A stretch of 64,000 bases of DNA, taken from positions 181,504-245,503 of the forward strand of contig NZ_JAASRW010000008.1 in NCBI RefSeq assembly GCF_011761355.1, given 5' to 3'. Position 1 is the first letter of the stretch; each line of letters opens with the position of its first letter. This document shows, piece by piece, positions 24,827 to 34,600 of this stretch. Under the pieces are notes generated by a model. It had not been told where the DNA came from and ran no database searches. It saw only the letters and a program-made list of their open reading frames with translations. The DNA is from Paenibacillus lupini. Lineage in GTDB: Bacteria > Bacillota > Bacilli > Paenibacillales > Paenibacillaceae. Made by a program: the position numbers and the translations under genes.

Positions 24827-25900
24827 TTACACGCCAAGTTTACCACGATTAGCCACAAATTCGTAGAAAAGCGGCTGCTCCATTACAAAAGCTTGAATAT
24901 CCTCTTTGCTCAGCGGCAGCGAATAGGCTAGTGTCAACTTCATTAATGCCGCCTCAACGGACATATTTTCGATAAAGACTGCTCCCGCCTCCAGCAAACG
25001 AATCGAGGAAGCATACATGGCCTCGGTGCTGTCCTTTAATGGACATAGATACAAATCCACGCCCTGCTCGGCGCAATATTCCGCAAACTGCAGGAGTGAG
25101 TGGGAATCCACCACGCTGGCATTCGCTGTCCCGGAATGGAACAGATCATGCAGAACCGCCTTCGGCTTATGCGTAGTGAAATCATAATACGAATAGTTCA
25201 GCCCTGGAAATGGCCGGATATAGAGCAGTCCGGATTGAATGCCTTCCCCATCCTCCAGCCAAGAGCTGCCTGCCGGCTGACGCTGGCGAAGCTCCTCATG
25301 GGCAGGATTGAATGGATGATCAATCCTTTGGAATCTCCCGCCGCTCATGATGCCATAAGACACGCTGTAGGGACTGTCGAACTGATCAGTAAACGACTCG
25401 CATTGGGTAATGCGGCTGCCCAGATAAACAATAGACTCCCCTTTGTCATTTCGATAAATGACGAATACACCTGGTGCAGCATCTTCTGTTATGAAATTTA
25501 CAGCTGAAGCAAAATTACTCAGCCCATTTGCTCTCTCATCACCAAGCGGATAATTGCTGGCCACAAGGACAAGTGGTATTGTCAGATCGCATAACACAAA
25601 ACTAAGCAAGGCCGCCGAATAGGCGAGCGTATCCGAGCCATGGGTCACAATAATACCGTCGTACTTGGATTGATCAACAGCTCGAATCGCCGCAATCAAT
25701 GTATTCCAGTCCGACGGCACAATATTTTCACTCAATATATTCATCGGTTGAACCGTTTCAAGGTCTACTTCCCGCTTCAGCGGGCTCGCTTGATAAGCAT
25801 CAATTAAATGATAAGAGCCTGCTTCATTCACCGAAATCGCACCGTTATTATTCTTGCTGCCGATTGTTCCTCCGGTAAACATGACAAGTATTTGGCTCAT
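24827..25900 (-). CDS. Asparaginase/glutaminase-family protein
   Basis: 357 residues. Both active-site Thr motifs are present: MFTGGTIGS at 8-16 and IIVTHGSDTLAYSA near 85. No signal peptide, so it is a cytoplasmic type I-like enzyme converting asparagine to aspartate and ammonia. The C-terminal third (LKDSTEAMYASSIRLLEAGA...) follows the family. ATG at 25900 with GGAGAGGG upstream. It is followed after 28 nt by bcp. Substrate preference cannot be read from sequence alone. Confidence 0.88.
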   Translation of the reverse strand: MSQILVMFTGGTIGSKNNNGAISVNEAGSYHLIDAYQASPLKREVDLETVQPMNILSENIVPSDWNTLIAAIRAVDQSKYDGIIVTHGSDTLAYSAALLSFVLCDLTIPLVLVASNYPLGDERANGLSNFASAVNFITEDAAPGVFVIYRNDKGESIVYLGSRITQCESFTDQFDSPYSVSYGIMSGGRFQRIDHPFNPAHEELRQRQPAGSSWLEDGEGIQSGLLYIRPFPGLNYSYYDFTTHKPKAVLHDLFHSGTANASVVDSHSLLQFAEYCAEQGVDLYLCPLKDSTEAMYASSIRLLEAGAVFIENMSVEAALMKLTLAYSLPLSKEDIQAFVMEQPLFYEFVANRGKLGV

Positions 25901-26006
25901 GTGTACATCCCTCTCCGTTTAGCAATTCGCATAGGTTATTCTCCAGTCGTCTCCATATGCACAATAAATCATACTAAACCGGGCTTGAAGCATGCAAGCC
26001 AATACG

Positions 26007-26861
26007 CTAACGTACGTTACTCCGAAGCGGCGATAATCCATTCACACGGCACTCTACGATATCACCATTACGAATAACGACCGACCCAGGTGTTCCAGTT
26101 AGAATTACATCTCCTGGCAGCAGCGTCATCACCTGCGAGTGGAAAGCAATCAGAAAGGCTGGCGGAAAAATCATATGTGTAAGCTTGCTGGCATGTGCTT
26201 TCTCTCCGTTATGCCAGGTTTCAACCTGCAGCTGTGATAGATCTCCAGCCTCGTCCATCGTGATGAGCTCGGAACCAAAGGTGAAGAAGGTATCGAAGCT
26301 CTTCGCTCTTGTTAGATACCTCATATGGCGGGCATGAATATCCGAGGCTGTTGTATCAATCGCTGCAGCAATACCAGCAGCCGCATCAAGTGCTTCTTCC
26401 TCTGTAACATTCCTGCAAGTTCGGCCAATGATGATAGCCAGCTCCGCTTCAGCAGTTACCCGCTCTGACTGGGCAGGCAGCACAATAGCTTCGCCATCGC
26501 CGATGATTGACGTATCCGGCTTCATAAAGCTGACGGGTTCCTCCTCCCGAAGGACGGCTAGCTCATTGGCATCAGCCGTGTAATTCATGCCGATTCCCCA
26601 AATTTTACGGGGATGGCGGTAGAGCGGCGCTGGAATCGCTTCTGAAGTCGGAATAACAGGCAGCTCAGCAAGCTTGTTCCGACCTCCATTGTTATACCAA
26701 GCCGTTAAATCCTCCAGTTGACCGTTCGTAATCAGTCTAAACACATCCGTCTGCCAGCTCGCGCCCGTTAGGCTGTTCAGATCTGCCAGCGTTACGTAAC
26801 CGCCAGGTACAGCGATACAGCACTGTTCTACTCCACCTTGAATAATCGTTGCCAGCTTCAC
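26007..26861 (-). CDS. Fumarylacetoacetate hydrolase family protein
   Basis: 284 residues. The C-terminal FAH domain holds KIWGIGMNYTADANEL, SFMKPDTSIIGDGEAIVLP, VTAEAELAIIIGR (metal Glu pair) and LLPGDVILTGTPGSV. Such enzymes cleave or decarboxylate beta-diketo acids or act as oxaloacetate/acylpyruvate hydrolases. GTG start at 26861 overlaps the amidase stop by 4 nt, and its ribosome site AAGGAGG lies within the amidase 3' end, so the two are translationally coupled and probably act on one pathway. Substrate unknown. Confidence 0.88.
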   Translation of the reverse strand: MKLATIIQGGVEQCCIAVPGGYVTLADLNSLTGASWQTDVFRLITNGQLEDLTAWYNNGGRNKLAELPVIPTSEAIPAPLYRHPRKIWGIGMNYTADANELAVLREEEPVSFMKPDTSIIGDGEAIVLPAQSERVTAEAELAIIIGRTCRNVTEEEALDAAAGIAAAIDTTASDIHARHMRYLTRAKSFDTFFTFGSELITMDEAGDLSQLQVETWHNGEKAHASKLTHMIFPPAFLIAFHSQVMTLLPGDVILTGTPGSVVIRNGDIVECRVNGLSPLRSNVR

Positions 26862-28051
26862 CCTTTTACCGCCTCCTTCTCGAATTGCTCCACCCAGCGC
26901 AGCAGCTTCAAATCCTGCTTCGCTCCAGCAATCAGGGATAACCCGATTGGCGCTCCGTCAACCTCCCCTGCCGGAATCGTCACCTGAGGCAGACCGGACA
27001 AACCAGCGATACAGGACAGCTGCATCGTCCAGAACCGGCGTTCCTCATTGGCAGCACCATTAATGGCACGACTTGGAGCGGCACCAGGTATCGTAGGGAT
27101 TAGGAGCAATCCGTCATCACGCAGCAGCTCATGCAGCCGCTTCCGGATGACATGGCGCAATGCGCCATCCCTCTCTACTTCTGCAGCCGTTATTGTACTG
27201 GCAGAAGCAAATCTCGCTCCAATGCTTTCGCCAAACTTCGGTTTCTCCCTAGCGATCCACTCGCTATGCGTCTGCCAGATTTCCCGCCCCTGCGTTGTCC
27301 GAAATGCATGGCTCCATGCCTCAAGACCTTCAGGAGCGATCGAACGCCATTCCTGCTTAAGCCCTTGCGACTGCACGAGCTGTGCACAGCTGTTTTGCAA
27401 ACTGCTGCGGCAGGTAGCCTCTGCCTTCTCCCAAGCCTCCTCGGCAAAGATTAACCTGCGGAAGCCCCATGGTGTCACGTCATCAGCTAAACCAGCTAAC
27501 AAGACTTCCCCAACCTTCCGAAGCATCGCGATATCTCTTGCCATCCAACCGACCGTATCATAAGCAGGCGCAAGCGGAATTACGCCATCAATCGGCACAA
27601 GGTTATGGGTTGGCCGAAACCCGTAAATACCGCAATAAGCAGACGGGACACGAACCGAGCCGCCCGTATCCGTACCAAGCGCGAAGTCGACTGCTCCCGC
27701 TGCGACAGCAACAGCCGAGCCGCTGGAAGAGCCGCCCGGAATGCGATCCGGCGCCTTTGGGTTAATCGGCGTACCGTAATGATCATTTTGGCCGTTAATG
27801 CTGTACATCAGCTCATCCGTATGGGTTGTACCAGTCAGACGTGCACCTGACGCCAACAGCCTTGTAATGGAGGAGGCTGTCTTGTTCCAAGGCGAATGCG
27901 TACGCAGCCAATCCGGATTACCGGCTCCGCTCGTGTACCCTTTTATCGCGAATACATCCTTTACAGCAAATGCCAAGCCGCTCAGCATTCCCTCTCCTAT
28001 TGGCGGCAGCTCAAGCTCCGTCTGCACAAACGCGTTGTACGTATCGTTCAT
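26858..28051 (-). CDS. Amidase signature family hydrolase
   Basis: 397 residues. Amidase signature core: Lys in LAFAVKDVFAI, Gly/Ser-rich IPGGSSSGSAVAVAAGAVDF and GTDTGGSVRVPSAYCGIYGF, giving the Ser-cisSer-Lys triad. Hydrolyses a carboxamide to acid and ammonia; lacks partners GatB/GatC, so it is not the tRNA amidotransferase. ATG at 28051 with TTTAGGAGGG upstream; the frame is open to 28081 but this ribosome site decides the start. A hairpin module of the same family as loci A-C lies immediately upstream (28070-28118). Confidence 0.9.
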   Translation of the reverse strand: MNDTYNAFVQTELELPPIGEGMLSGLAFAVKDVFAIKGYTSGAGNPDWLRTHSPWNKTASSITRLLASGARLTGTTHTDELMYSINGQNDHYGTPINPKAPDRIPGGSSSGSAVAVAAGAVDFALGTDTGGSVRVPSAYCGIYGFRPTHNLVPIDGVIPLAPAYDTVGWMARDIAMLRKVGEVLLAGLADDVTPWGFRRLIFAEEAWEKAEATCRSSLQNSCAQLVQSQGLKQEWRSIAPEGLEAWSHAFRTTQGREIWQTHSEWIAREKPKFGESIGARFASASTITAAEVERDGALRHVIRKRLHELLRDDGLLLIPTIPGAAPSRAINGAANEERRFWTMQLSCIAGLSGLPQVTIPAGEVDGAPIGLSLIAGAKQDLKLLRWVEQFEKEAVKG

Positions 28052-28069
28052 GGAATTATCCCTCCTAAA

Positions 28070-28130
28070 ATGAATGATCAATCAAGCAGCCATGTTCAGG
28101 CCAGTTGTGATCATTCATCGCTTCGAAAGC
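28070..28130 (-). repeat. Leader module, locus D: single hairpin before the amidase gene
   Basis: ATGAATGATCA (28070-28080) pairs with TGATCATTCAT (28108-28118), 11 bp. On the coding strand it is preceded by TTCGAAGCG, similar to the ACGAAGTAA end of the locus A/B linkers, and followed by TTTTAGGAGGG, the amidase ribosome site. Confidence 0.65.
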
Positions 28131-28144
28131 CTATTATTACTAAC

Positions 28145-29725
28145 CTACCAACCGATCACCGAGCCATCACAGCGTGGATCAACTCCACCGCTTAATAGAC
28201 CATCTTTATTTATAGCAATGGCATGCGCATGCCCCATAACACCTTCATAGTCCTTGAGTCGCCGTACAAGATGTCCCGCTGCCGCAAGCTGATCAGCCGT
28301 TTCCTCTGCAATCCGTCCTTCCAGCTTAAGCTCCTGCGTAGGCGTCCCCCAAGTACGGCCCCATACGAAACGCGGCTCACTTACCGCCTGCTGCGGGTTC
28401 ATTCCAAAATCAATCATCCGAGTCAGCATAAGTGTCTGCGTCTGCGGCTGCCCTTCTCCTCCCTGTGTGCCGTACAAGTAGCTTGGCTTGCCGTTCAGGC
28501 AGGCCATTGCCGGCATAAGCGTATGGAAGGTCCGCTTACCTGGCTCCAGTCGGTTAATATGATTCGAATCAAGCGAGAAGAAGGAGCCGCGATTTTGCAG
28601 CAGAACCCCCGTATCACCCGCCACAACACCTGAACCAAACTCGAAATACAAGCTTTGGATAAAAGAAACCGCATTGCCGTCCTCATCCACAACCGCTGCA
28701 TAAGCGGTATCACTGCCCACCGGCTGGCTATTAATGTCTACTGCTTCATTCTGATTAATAGATGCAGCAAGCTCTGCTGCATACTCTTTGCTGAGAAGCC
28801 GATCGAGCGGAACAGCCGAGAAGGTCGGGTCCGTTAAGTATCGGTTACGATCGCGGAAGCTTAACTTCAGCGCCTCTACCAGCGCATGATAATACGCATA
28901 AGAGCCATGCCCCATCGCTGCAAGATCAAACTGTTCAAGGATTTGCAGAGCCATAATACCAGTGAAGCCTTGCGAATTCGGCGGTACCTGATAAATATCA
29001 TACTCCCGGTAAGAGCCACGAATCGGCGACACCCACTCTCCGCAATGTGCGGCAAAATCCGCCTCCGTCAGAAGACCACCCTCCGCTTGCAAATAGCGGA
29101 CAATCTCTTCTGCCACCGTTCCTTTATAGAAGGCATCCCTTCCATGCTCGGCAAGCTTGCTCAGAGTTGCCGCCAGCTGCTGTTGGATAAACCTTTCCCC
29201 TGCCGGCACGATTCTGCCTTCTGGCATATAAATGCCAGCAGTGACTGGCTGCTCCGCGAGCATCGCAGCATGCTGCTTTGTATGTTCATATTGATCAGGG
29301 GACATAGGGAAGCCTTCCGCTGCATAAGCAATTGCAGGCTCCAGCACCTCCGCAAACGTAAGACGGCCATATCGATTCTGTACCGCATACCAGCCGTCCA
29401 CCATACCAGGCACCGTAACAGCACTGCGTGGACCTCTTGTCGGAATAGCTTCCACATCAGCATAGGCATCTATGGTTGCCTCGCTGCCGGATCGGCCGCT
29501 GGCATTATAAGCTCGTACTTCTCCATCACCCGCATGGTAGGAGAGGAAAAAGGCATCGCCTCCTACACCTGTCATATGCGGATAAACAACCGCAAGGCAG
29601 GCGCTGACGGCAATTGCCGCGTCAAATGAATTGCCTCCCCGCTCCAATACACGTGCCCCGGCTGCCGTTGCCAAATGATGTGGACTTACAACCATCGCTT
29701 TTGTTCCTGTTACCGGCTTCTCCAT
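28145..29725 (-). CDS. ywrD: Gamma-glutamyltransferase family protein (YwrD-like)
   Basis: 526 residues. N-terminal MVVSPHHLATAAGARVLERG and GVGGDAFFL are GGT family blocks. The autocleavage Thr lies in VGSDTAYAAVVDEDGNAVS, splitting the chain into large and small subunits. No signal peptide, unlike secreted Ggt. I choose ATG 29725 (AAGGTGG 7 nt upstream) rather than 29731. It is divergent from an Lrp-type gene followed by a split chromate transporter, the same gene set as ywrD-ywrC-ywrB-ywrA of B. subtilis. Role of the enzyme next to chromate transport is unclear. Confidence 0.88.
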   Translation of the reverse strand: MEKPVTGTKAMVVSPHHLATAAGARVLERGGNSFDAAIAVSACLAVVYPHMTGVGGDAFFLSYHAGDGEVRAYNASGRSGSEATIDAYADVEAIPTRGPRSAVTVPGMVDGWYAVQNRYGRLTFAEVLEPAIAYAAEGFPMSPDQYEHTKQHAAMLAEQPVTAGIYMPEGRIVPAGERFIQQQLAATLSKLAEHGRDAFYKGTVAEEIVRYLQAEGGLLTEADFAAHCGEWVSPIRGSYREYDIYQVPPNSQGFTGIMALQILEQFDLAAMGHGSYAYYHALVEALKLSFRDRNRYLTDPTFSAVPLDRLLSKEYAAELAASINQNEAVDINSQPVGSDTAYAAVVDEDGNAVSFIQSLYFEFGSGVVAGDTGVLLQNRGSFFSLDSNHINRLEPGKRTFHTLMPAMACLNGKPSYLYGTQGGEGQPQTQTLMLTRMIDFGMNPQQAVSEPRFVWGRTWGTPTQELKLEGRIAEETADQLAAAGHLVRRLKDYEGVMGHAHAIAINKDGLLSGGVDPRCDGSVIGW

Positions 29726-29940
29726 CCCCATGCCACCTTATAAGTCAGGTTAACTAACATCTAATCTATGTTTTAAAAATAACACGGCTCCCAGCACCCG
29801 GCAACGAAAAAGAAAGCCGGTTCCGCATTTTTTGTTGATGATGAACAAAAATCGATATATATTTATGCATATAGTAATGAAAATAGTTCATTCGCATACC
29901 ATTTGCATAGAAGTCTGCTATATTGAAAGGAGTCCCACCT

Positions 29941-30423
29941 ATGAATCAACGAACAGCCAGCCCTATTGATAATGGACAAATTGATGATATCGATCGTAAA
30001 ATCATATCTGCCCTGCATGCAAATGGCAGAATCTCTTACACGGATTTAGCCAAAGATATCGGTCTATCACGTGTTGCCGTACAGGCACGGATTAATACTC
30101 TTATGGAAGAAGGCGTCATCGAGCGGTTCACAGCTGTTATTAATCCGGAGAAAATCGGTATAACGGTCAGCGCTTTTTTCAACGTTGAAGTAGAGCCAAA
30201 GTACCTCCACGAAGCAGCCGACCGATTAGCCGACGAGCCCGTCGTGACGAGTCTCTATCATATGACCGGACCAAGTAAGCTACATATGCATGGCTTGTTT
30301 ACCAGCAATCAAGAGATGGAGACCTTTATGCGGGAGAAGCTATACCCTCTGCCCGGCATTATGGGTGTCGATTGTCAGGTGCTTATTAATCGCTACAAAA
30401 GTCGGATGGGAATGAGGCTGTAA
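29941..30423 (+). CDS. ywrC: Lrp/AsnC-family regulator (YwrC/ChrS-like)
   Basis: 160 residues. N-terminal helix-turn-helix (DDIDRKIISALHANGRISYTDLAKDIGLSRVAV) and C-terminal RAM effector domain. ATG at 29941 with AAAGGAG 8 nt upstream; an in-frame TTG at 29923 precedes the ribosome site. The stop is 3 nt before the chromate transporter gene. In B. subtilis the counterpart regulates chromate transporter genes; by position it likely controls ywrBA and perhaps ywrD. Confidence 0.9.
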   Translation: MNQRTASPIDNGQIDDIDRKIISALHANGRISYTDLAKDIGLSRVAVQARINTLMEEGVIERFTAVINPEKIGITVSAFFNVEVEPKYLHEAADRLADEPVVTSLYHMTGPSKLHMHGLFTSNQEMETFMREKLYPLPGIMGVDCQVLINRYKSRMGMRL

Positions 30424-30426
30424 ACG

Positions 30427-31086
30427 ATGGAAACAACAACGACATTAGAACCAGGTGCCCAGCCGCCGCAGACCGGCAGACCAACGGGAACAAACGATTA
30501 CGGCCAGATCTCTTGGGCGATGCTCAAAACCGGTGTATTAGGCTATGGCGGCGGACCGTCCGTTATTCCGCTTATCCGCTATGAAGCTGTTACCCGTTAC
30601 CATTGGATTGAAGATGATGAATTTGCCGAAATTCTCGCTCTTGCGAATGCTCTGCCAGGACCAATCGCGACCAAAATGGCCGCCTACCTCGGTTATCGCC
30701 GCAAAGGCTGGCTTGGTGCGGTTGTATCGGTCTTATCACATATTCTGCCTTCAGCCATCGCTATGATCTCCCTGCTGTCTGTCGTGCAATATTTGAGCGA
30801 CTCGACTGTCATTCAAGGGATGATTGCCGCCGTTATTCCGGTCATTGCCGTTATGCTTGGCGTTATGGCCTATGAATTTGCCAATCGTGCCGTCAAAGGG
30901 CTTGGCAAATGGATGGGCTTTGGGATGTTTGCCGTCGCCTTTCTCCTCCTGCAAGTTATTAATATTCAGGATGCGATCGTCATTGTCGCCTTTTTAGCTT
31001 ATGGAGCGGTACATTTCAAAGCGAAGGGCTTAGTTACCAAGTGGAAAAATAAACGGCGTGCGCGGTCTGAGGGAGGCGGGGAGTAA
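30427..31086 (+). CDS. ywrB: Chromate transporter, N-terminal half protein
   Basis: 219 residues, CHR family short-chain type. The diagnostic block GYGGGPSVIPLIRYEAV is near residue 40, followed by FAEILALANALPGPIATKMAAYLGYR. About six membrane helices (e.g. VVSVLSHILPSAIAMISLLS, MIAAVIPVIAVMLGVMAYEF). It works with the next protein as a heterodimer exporting chromate across the membrane. Stop and next ATG overlap by 1 nt (TAATG), so the two are translated together. Confidence 0.92.
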   Translation: METTTTLEPGAQPPQTGRPTGTNDYGQISWAMLKTGVLGYGGGPSVIPLIRYEAVTRYHWIEDDEFAEILALANALPGPIATKMAAYLGYRRKGWLGAVVSVLSHILPSAIAMISLLSVVQYLSDSTVIQGMIAAVIPVIAVMLGVMAYEFANRAVKGLGKWMGFGMFAVAFLLLQVINIQDAIVIVAFLAYGAVHFKAKGLVTKWKNKRRARSEGGGE

Positions 31087-31622
31087 TGGATTGGATTGAC
31101 CTGATTATCGGCTTTTTTGTGGCCAATGTCCTTGGTTATGGCGGCGGACCAGCCTCTATCCCGCTCATGTACAACCAGATCGTAACCCATTATGGCTGGA
31201 CCAATGATACGGAGTTCTCGAATATATTGGCGCTTGGCAATGCCTTGCCTGGTCCCATCGCGACCAAAATTGCTGCTTTTGTTGGTTATGACATAGCAGG
31301 CTGGCCCGGCATGATTCTCACGCTGGCTGCAACAATTATCCCTTCGGCAGTTGCGCTTATCTTCCTGCTCAAGCTGCTGCAGAAGCATCGCCAATCGCCA
31401 ATCGTAAAAGGAATGACGCTGCTCGTTCAGCCGGTGGTTGCGATCATGATGGTGCTGCTCACCTGGCAGATGATCGACACATCCATCGGATCCACCAACC
31501 TGTGGCAGACGATTGGCATCGCCGCCGTCGCTTACTGGCTCATGGAGCGCAAGAAGATTCATCCTGCCATCGTCATCTGCATCGCCTTTGTGTATGGCGG
31601 CACGGTGCTGGCCAATATATAA
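31086..31622 (+). CDS. ywrA: Chromate transporter, C-terminal half protein
   Basis: 178 residues, the partner of the preceding gene. GYGGGPASIPLMYNQIV and SNILALGNALPGPIATKIAAFVGYD repeat the CHR signature, showing the two halves are paralogous. Five to six membrane helices. Ribosome site GGGAGGCGGGG lies within the upstream gene end. Confidence 0.92.
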   Translation: MDWIDLIIGFFVANVLGYGGGPASIPLMYNQIVTHYGWTNDTEFSNILALGNALPGPIATKIAAFVGYDIAGWPGMILTLAATIIPSAVALIFLLKLLQKHRQSPIVKGMTLLVQPVVAIMMVLLTWQMIDTSIGSTNLWQTIGIAAVAYWLMERKKIHPAIVICIAFVYGGTVLANI

Positions 31623-31625
31623 GCC

Positions 31626-31672
31626 AAAAAAACCTCCCGTTCCACGGTAGCCGTGGTTCGAGAGGTTTTTTT
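31626..31672. terminator. Bidirectional terminator
   Basis: AAAAAAACCTCCCG...CGAGAGGTTTTTTT with inner CCACGG/CCGTGG. Separates ywrA and the MMPL gene. Confidence 0.92.
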
Positions 31673-31677
31673 GCTGC

Positions 31678-34600
31678 CTATAAATCAGTCGAATGGGTAT
31701 GAACTTCATGTCCTGTAGATACCGGTGCACGACGCCCTCCGTCTTCCTTCATGAAAGGCCAGTAGTTCGCTTTGCCGAACATCCGGACCATAACCGGAAT
31801 AAACAGCGGCAGCATGACGAGTGCATACAAGAACAAACCGCATAATACGATTGTAGCGATCTGCAGAAGCGACATAACGCCCGAAGGCAGCATTGCCGCG
31901 AATGTACCACCAAGAATCAAGGCAGCCGACATAATGACGGTCCCCATATTTTTCATTGCAGCCAGAATCGCTTCGGTAGGAGACAGCTGATCACGGTATT
32001 CCTTGAACCGATCCATCAGGAAGATACTGTAGTCGATCCCCAGCGCCACCAGCATGACAAAGCCAAAGAACGGAACGGCCCAGCTGATACCGCTATGCCC
32101 GAGTATACGGACGAAGATCACTTCCGTAATCGCCATCGACGTATAGAACGTCACAAGAAGTGAAGCGATCATGTAGAGCGGCATGACAATCGAGCGGAAT
32201 AAGATAATTAAAATAATCGCTATACCAATAATCATGAGCATCACTGTACGGGAATAGTCCGCGTTCGAAATATTGCTCAAGTCATTGTTCATACTGGATA
32301 CGCCGCCAACCGCATACGTAACATGCCCGTCAAAAGCCGTACCTTGTACGCCGCGCTCTACCGCCGCCTCCAGATCATCAATCTGCGACATTGTCTCTTC
32401 TTCATACGGATTGCCGCTGAACACCACATCAAATTTCGCAGATTTCCGATCCTCCGACATATACACATTTATTACCTGCTGGAAGTCCGCGCTAGCAATC
32501 GCATCCTCTGGAATAAACCAGCCTGTCATCTGTTTGTTGGAGGAAGTCGACAGCTCATTCAAGTAACCTTGTGCCGAGGATAAGCCGTCCGTCACTTGAG
32601 TCAAGCCACTTACACTCTGATCAAGACCGCCAGTTAACTGGCTAAGCTGACTGTTCAACTCCGTGAAACCAGATTGAAGCTCCTTCTGCCCGCTTGCCAG
32701 TTGATCAAGCCCATCGGTTACGCCCGGCAGCTTTGATACGATCTGCCCTTGACCGTCCGCCGCCTGCTCGATGCCGGTCTGAAGCTTCGCAATGCCATCT
32801 GCAAGCTTGCCAAGACCTGCAGCTAACGCAGCTTGCCCGTCTGCCGCTTGCTCATAACCGGTATTGGCTTTCGCAAGCCCGCCATTCACGGCGGTCAGCT
32901 GCGTGTTTAGCTGGTTCATCTGGCCGCTGATTCCCGCAGCATCCTGCCCAAGCTGCTTCACAGAACTAAGCGCCTCTTGATAAGCAGTATCATCCGCAAG
33001 CTCAGGATGTGTGGCCTGCAAGCCGGAGATTCCCTGCTCCAGACTCGACAAACCATCCGCCAGCTTCGCCTGTTCAGAAGCGACTGATTGAAAAGCCTGC
33101 GACAGCTGGCCTACGCCCGCTCCCGCTTGCTGATAGCCCTTCAACAGATCCTTGCTTGCTGCAGCCAGCTGATCGGCACTTGCTTTAGCCTGTTTAAGCC
33201 CTTTCGTAAGCTCTTCTGCCCCAGCAGAACCATCCTTAAGACCACGCTGAATTTGCTTAAGCCCATCACCCAGCTGCACGATGCCAGTCTTCAGCTCGTT
33301 TGTACCATCAACCAGCTTGCCTGCACCGGCTGCCGCTTCATTCAGCTTCGGCTCATTTTTGCTCAGCTCAGCGCTTGCATCAGAGAGACCGGAGCCAATC
33401 TTACCAAGGCCATCACCGCTTTGACCAAGACCATCCTCCAGCGTGCCAACCTGATCGGAGACCATGAAATCATTCATCGCTTCACCTGTTGGACGAGTTG
33501 CGCTGCGTACCGTTTTGACATCCTGCACGCCGCTCAGTTCTCGGCTGATCTGCTCGAGAGCCGCCAGCCCATCAGGCGTATCCAGCGGCTCGTCAGATTT
33601 CACAATGACCGAAGAAGGCAGCGATTCGCCTGGCCCGAAGCCATCGGCAATGATGTTAAAAGCTTTTACCGAATCATATTTATTACCAAGCTCGTCAAGC
33701 GAGTTGAACGACAACGATCCCTTATAGGCGCTCAGGAATGGAACGATCAGTACCGCCAGGATCAGAAGCGCCCAGACAGGACGTTTCAGCGAGAACTTGC
33801 CAACCGCTCCCCACAATCCACTTGGTTTATGCTCGAGCGAGCCTTTGGACGGCCAGAACAGCTTTTTGCCCAGCACCGCCATGAAGAACGGAACAATCGT
33901 GAAGAGCGCCAGCAGCAGCACCGCGATCCCAACAGCAACCGCTACCGCCGAACGGTACAGCACGAAGGTCGAGAAGCCAATAGAAGCAAATCCGACTAAT
34001 ACAGCGAGACCGGAGAAGAGAACGGTTTTCCCCGCGGTGCGGTAAGTGGCTACAATAGACTCCCGAATGTCGCTGCCCCGGTGCGTCAACTCTTCTTTAA
34101 ATCGGCTGATTAGAAGAATACAATAGTCCGTCCCGATCCCGAACAATACGGCGACAAGGAATATCTGCGTGAAATTCGAAAGTGGGAAATCGAGATATTT
34201 GACCAAAAACGCTACGACCGACTGTGTCACCATATAAGTGAAGCCCACTGTCAGAAGCGGAACAATTGGTGCAACAACCGAGCGGAACACGAGGAACAGG
34301 ATGATCAGAATAAAGCCCACCGTAAACAGCTCTGTCTTCTTCAGCCCCTCCTGGGAGCTTGTGACCACATCCTCGGAGATCAGCCAGTTACCCGTGTAAT
34401 AATGCTCTACCTTTACATCCTTAAGCGCATCATACAGGTTATCACGAACTTCCTTCTGCTCTGCGCCATCCAGATTCACATTAGCCAGCACCAGCACGGT
34501 AGAACCATCTTCCGCCACCATCTGCTTTGCCAGCTCAGGGGTGTCAAAATGAGTCGTCAACGATGCAATACGAAGCTCTTCTTTATGAGCTTTCAGATTA

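Noticed and set aside
33088..33999. Long plus-strand frame inside the MMPL gene
   Set aside because: It is antisense to the heptad-rich insert and the second half of the first RND domain, lacks a ribosome site and has no family features.
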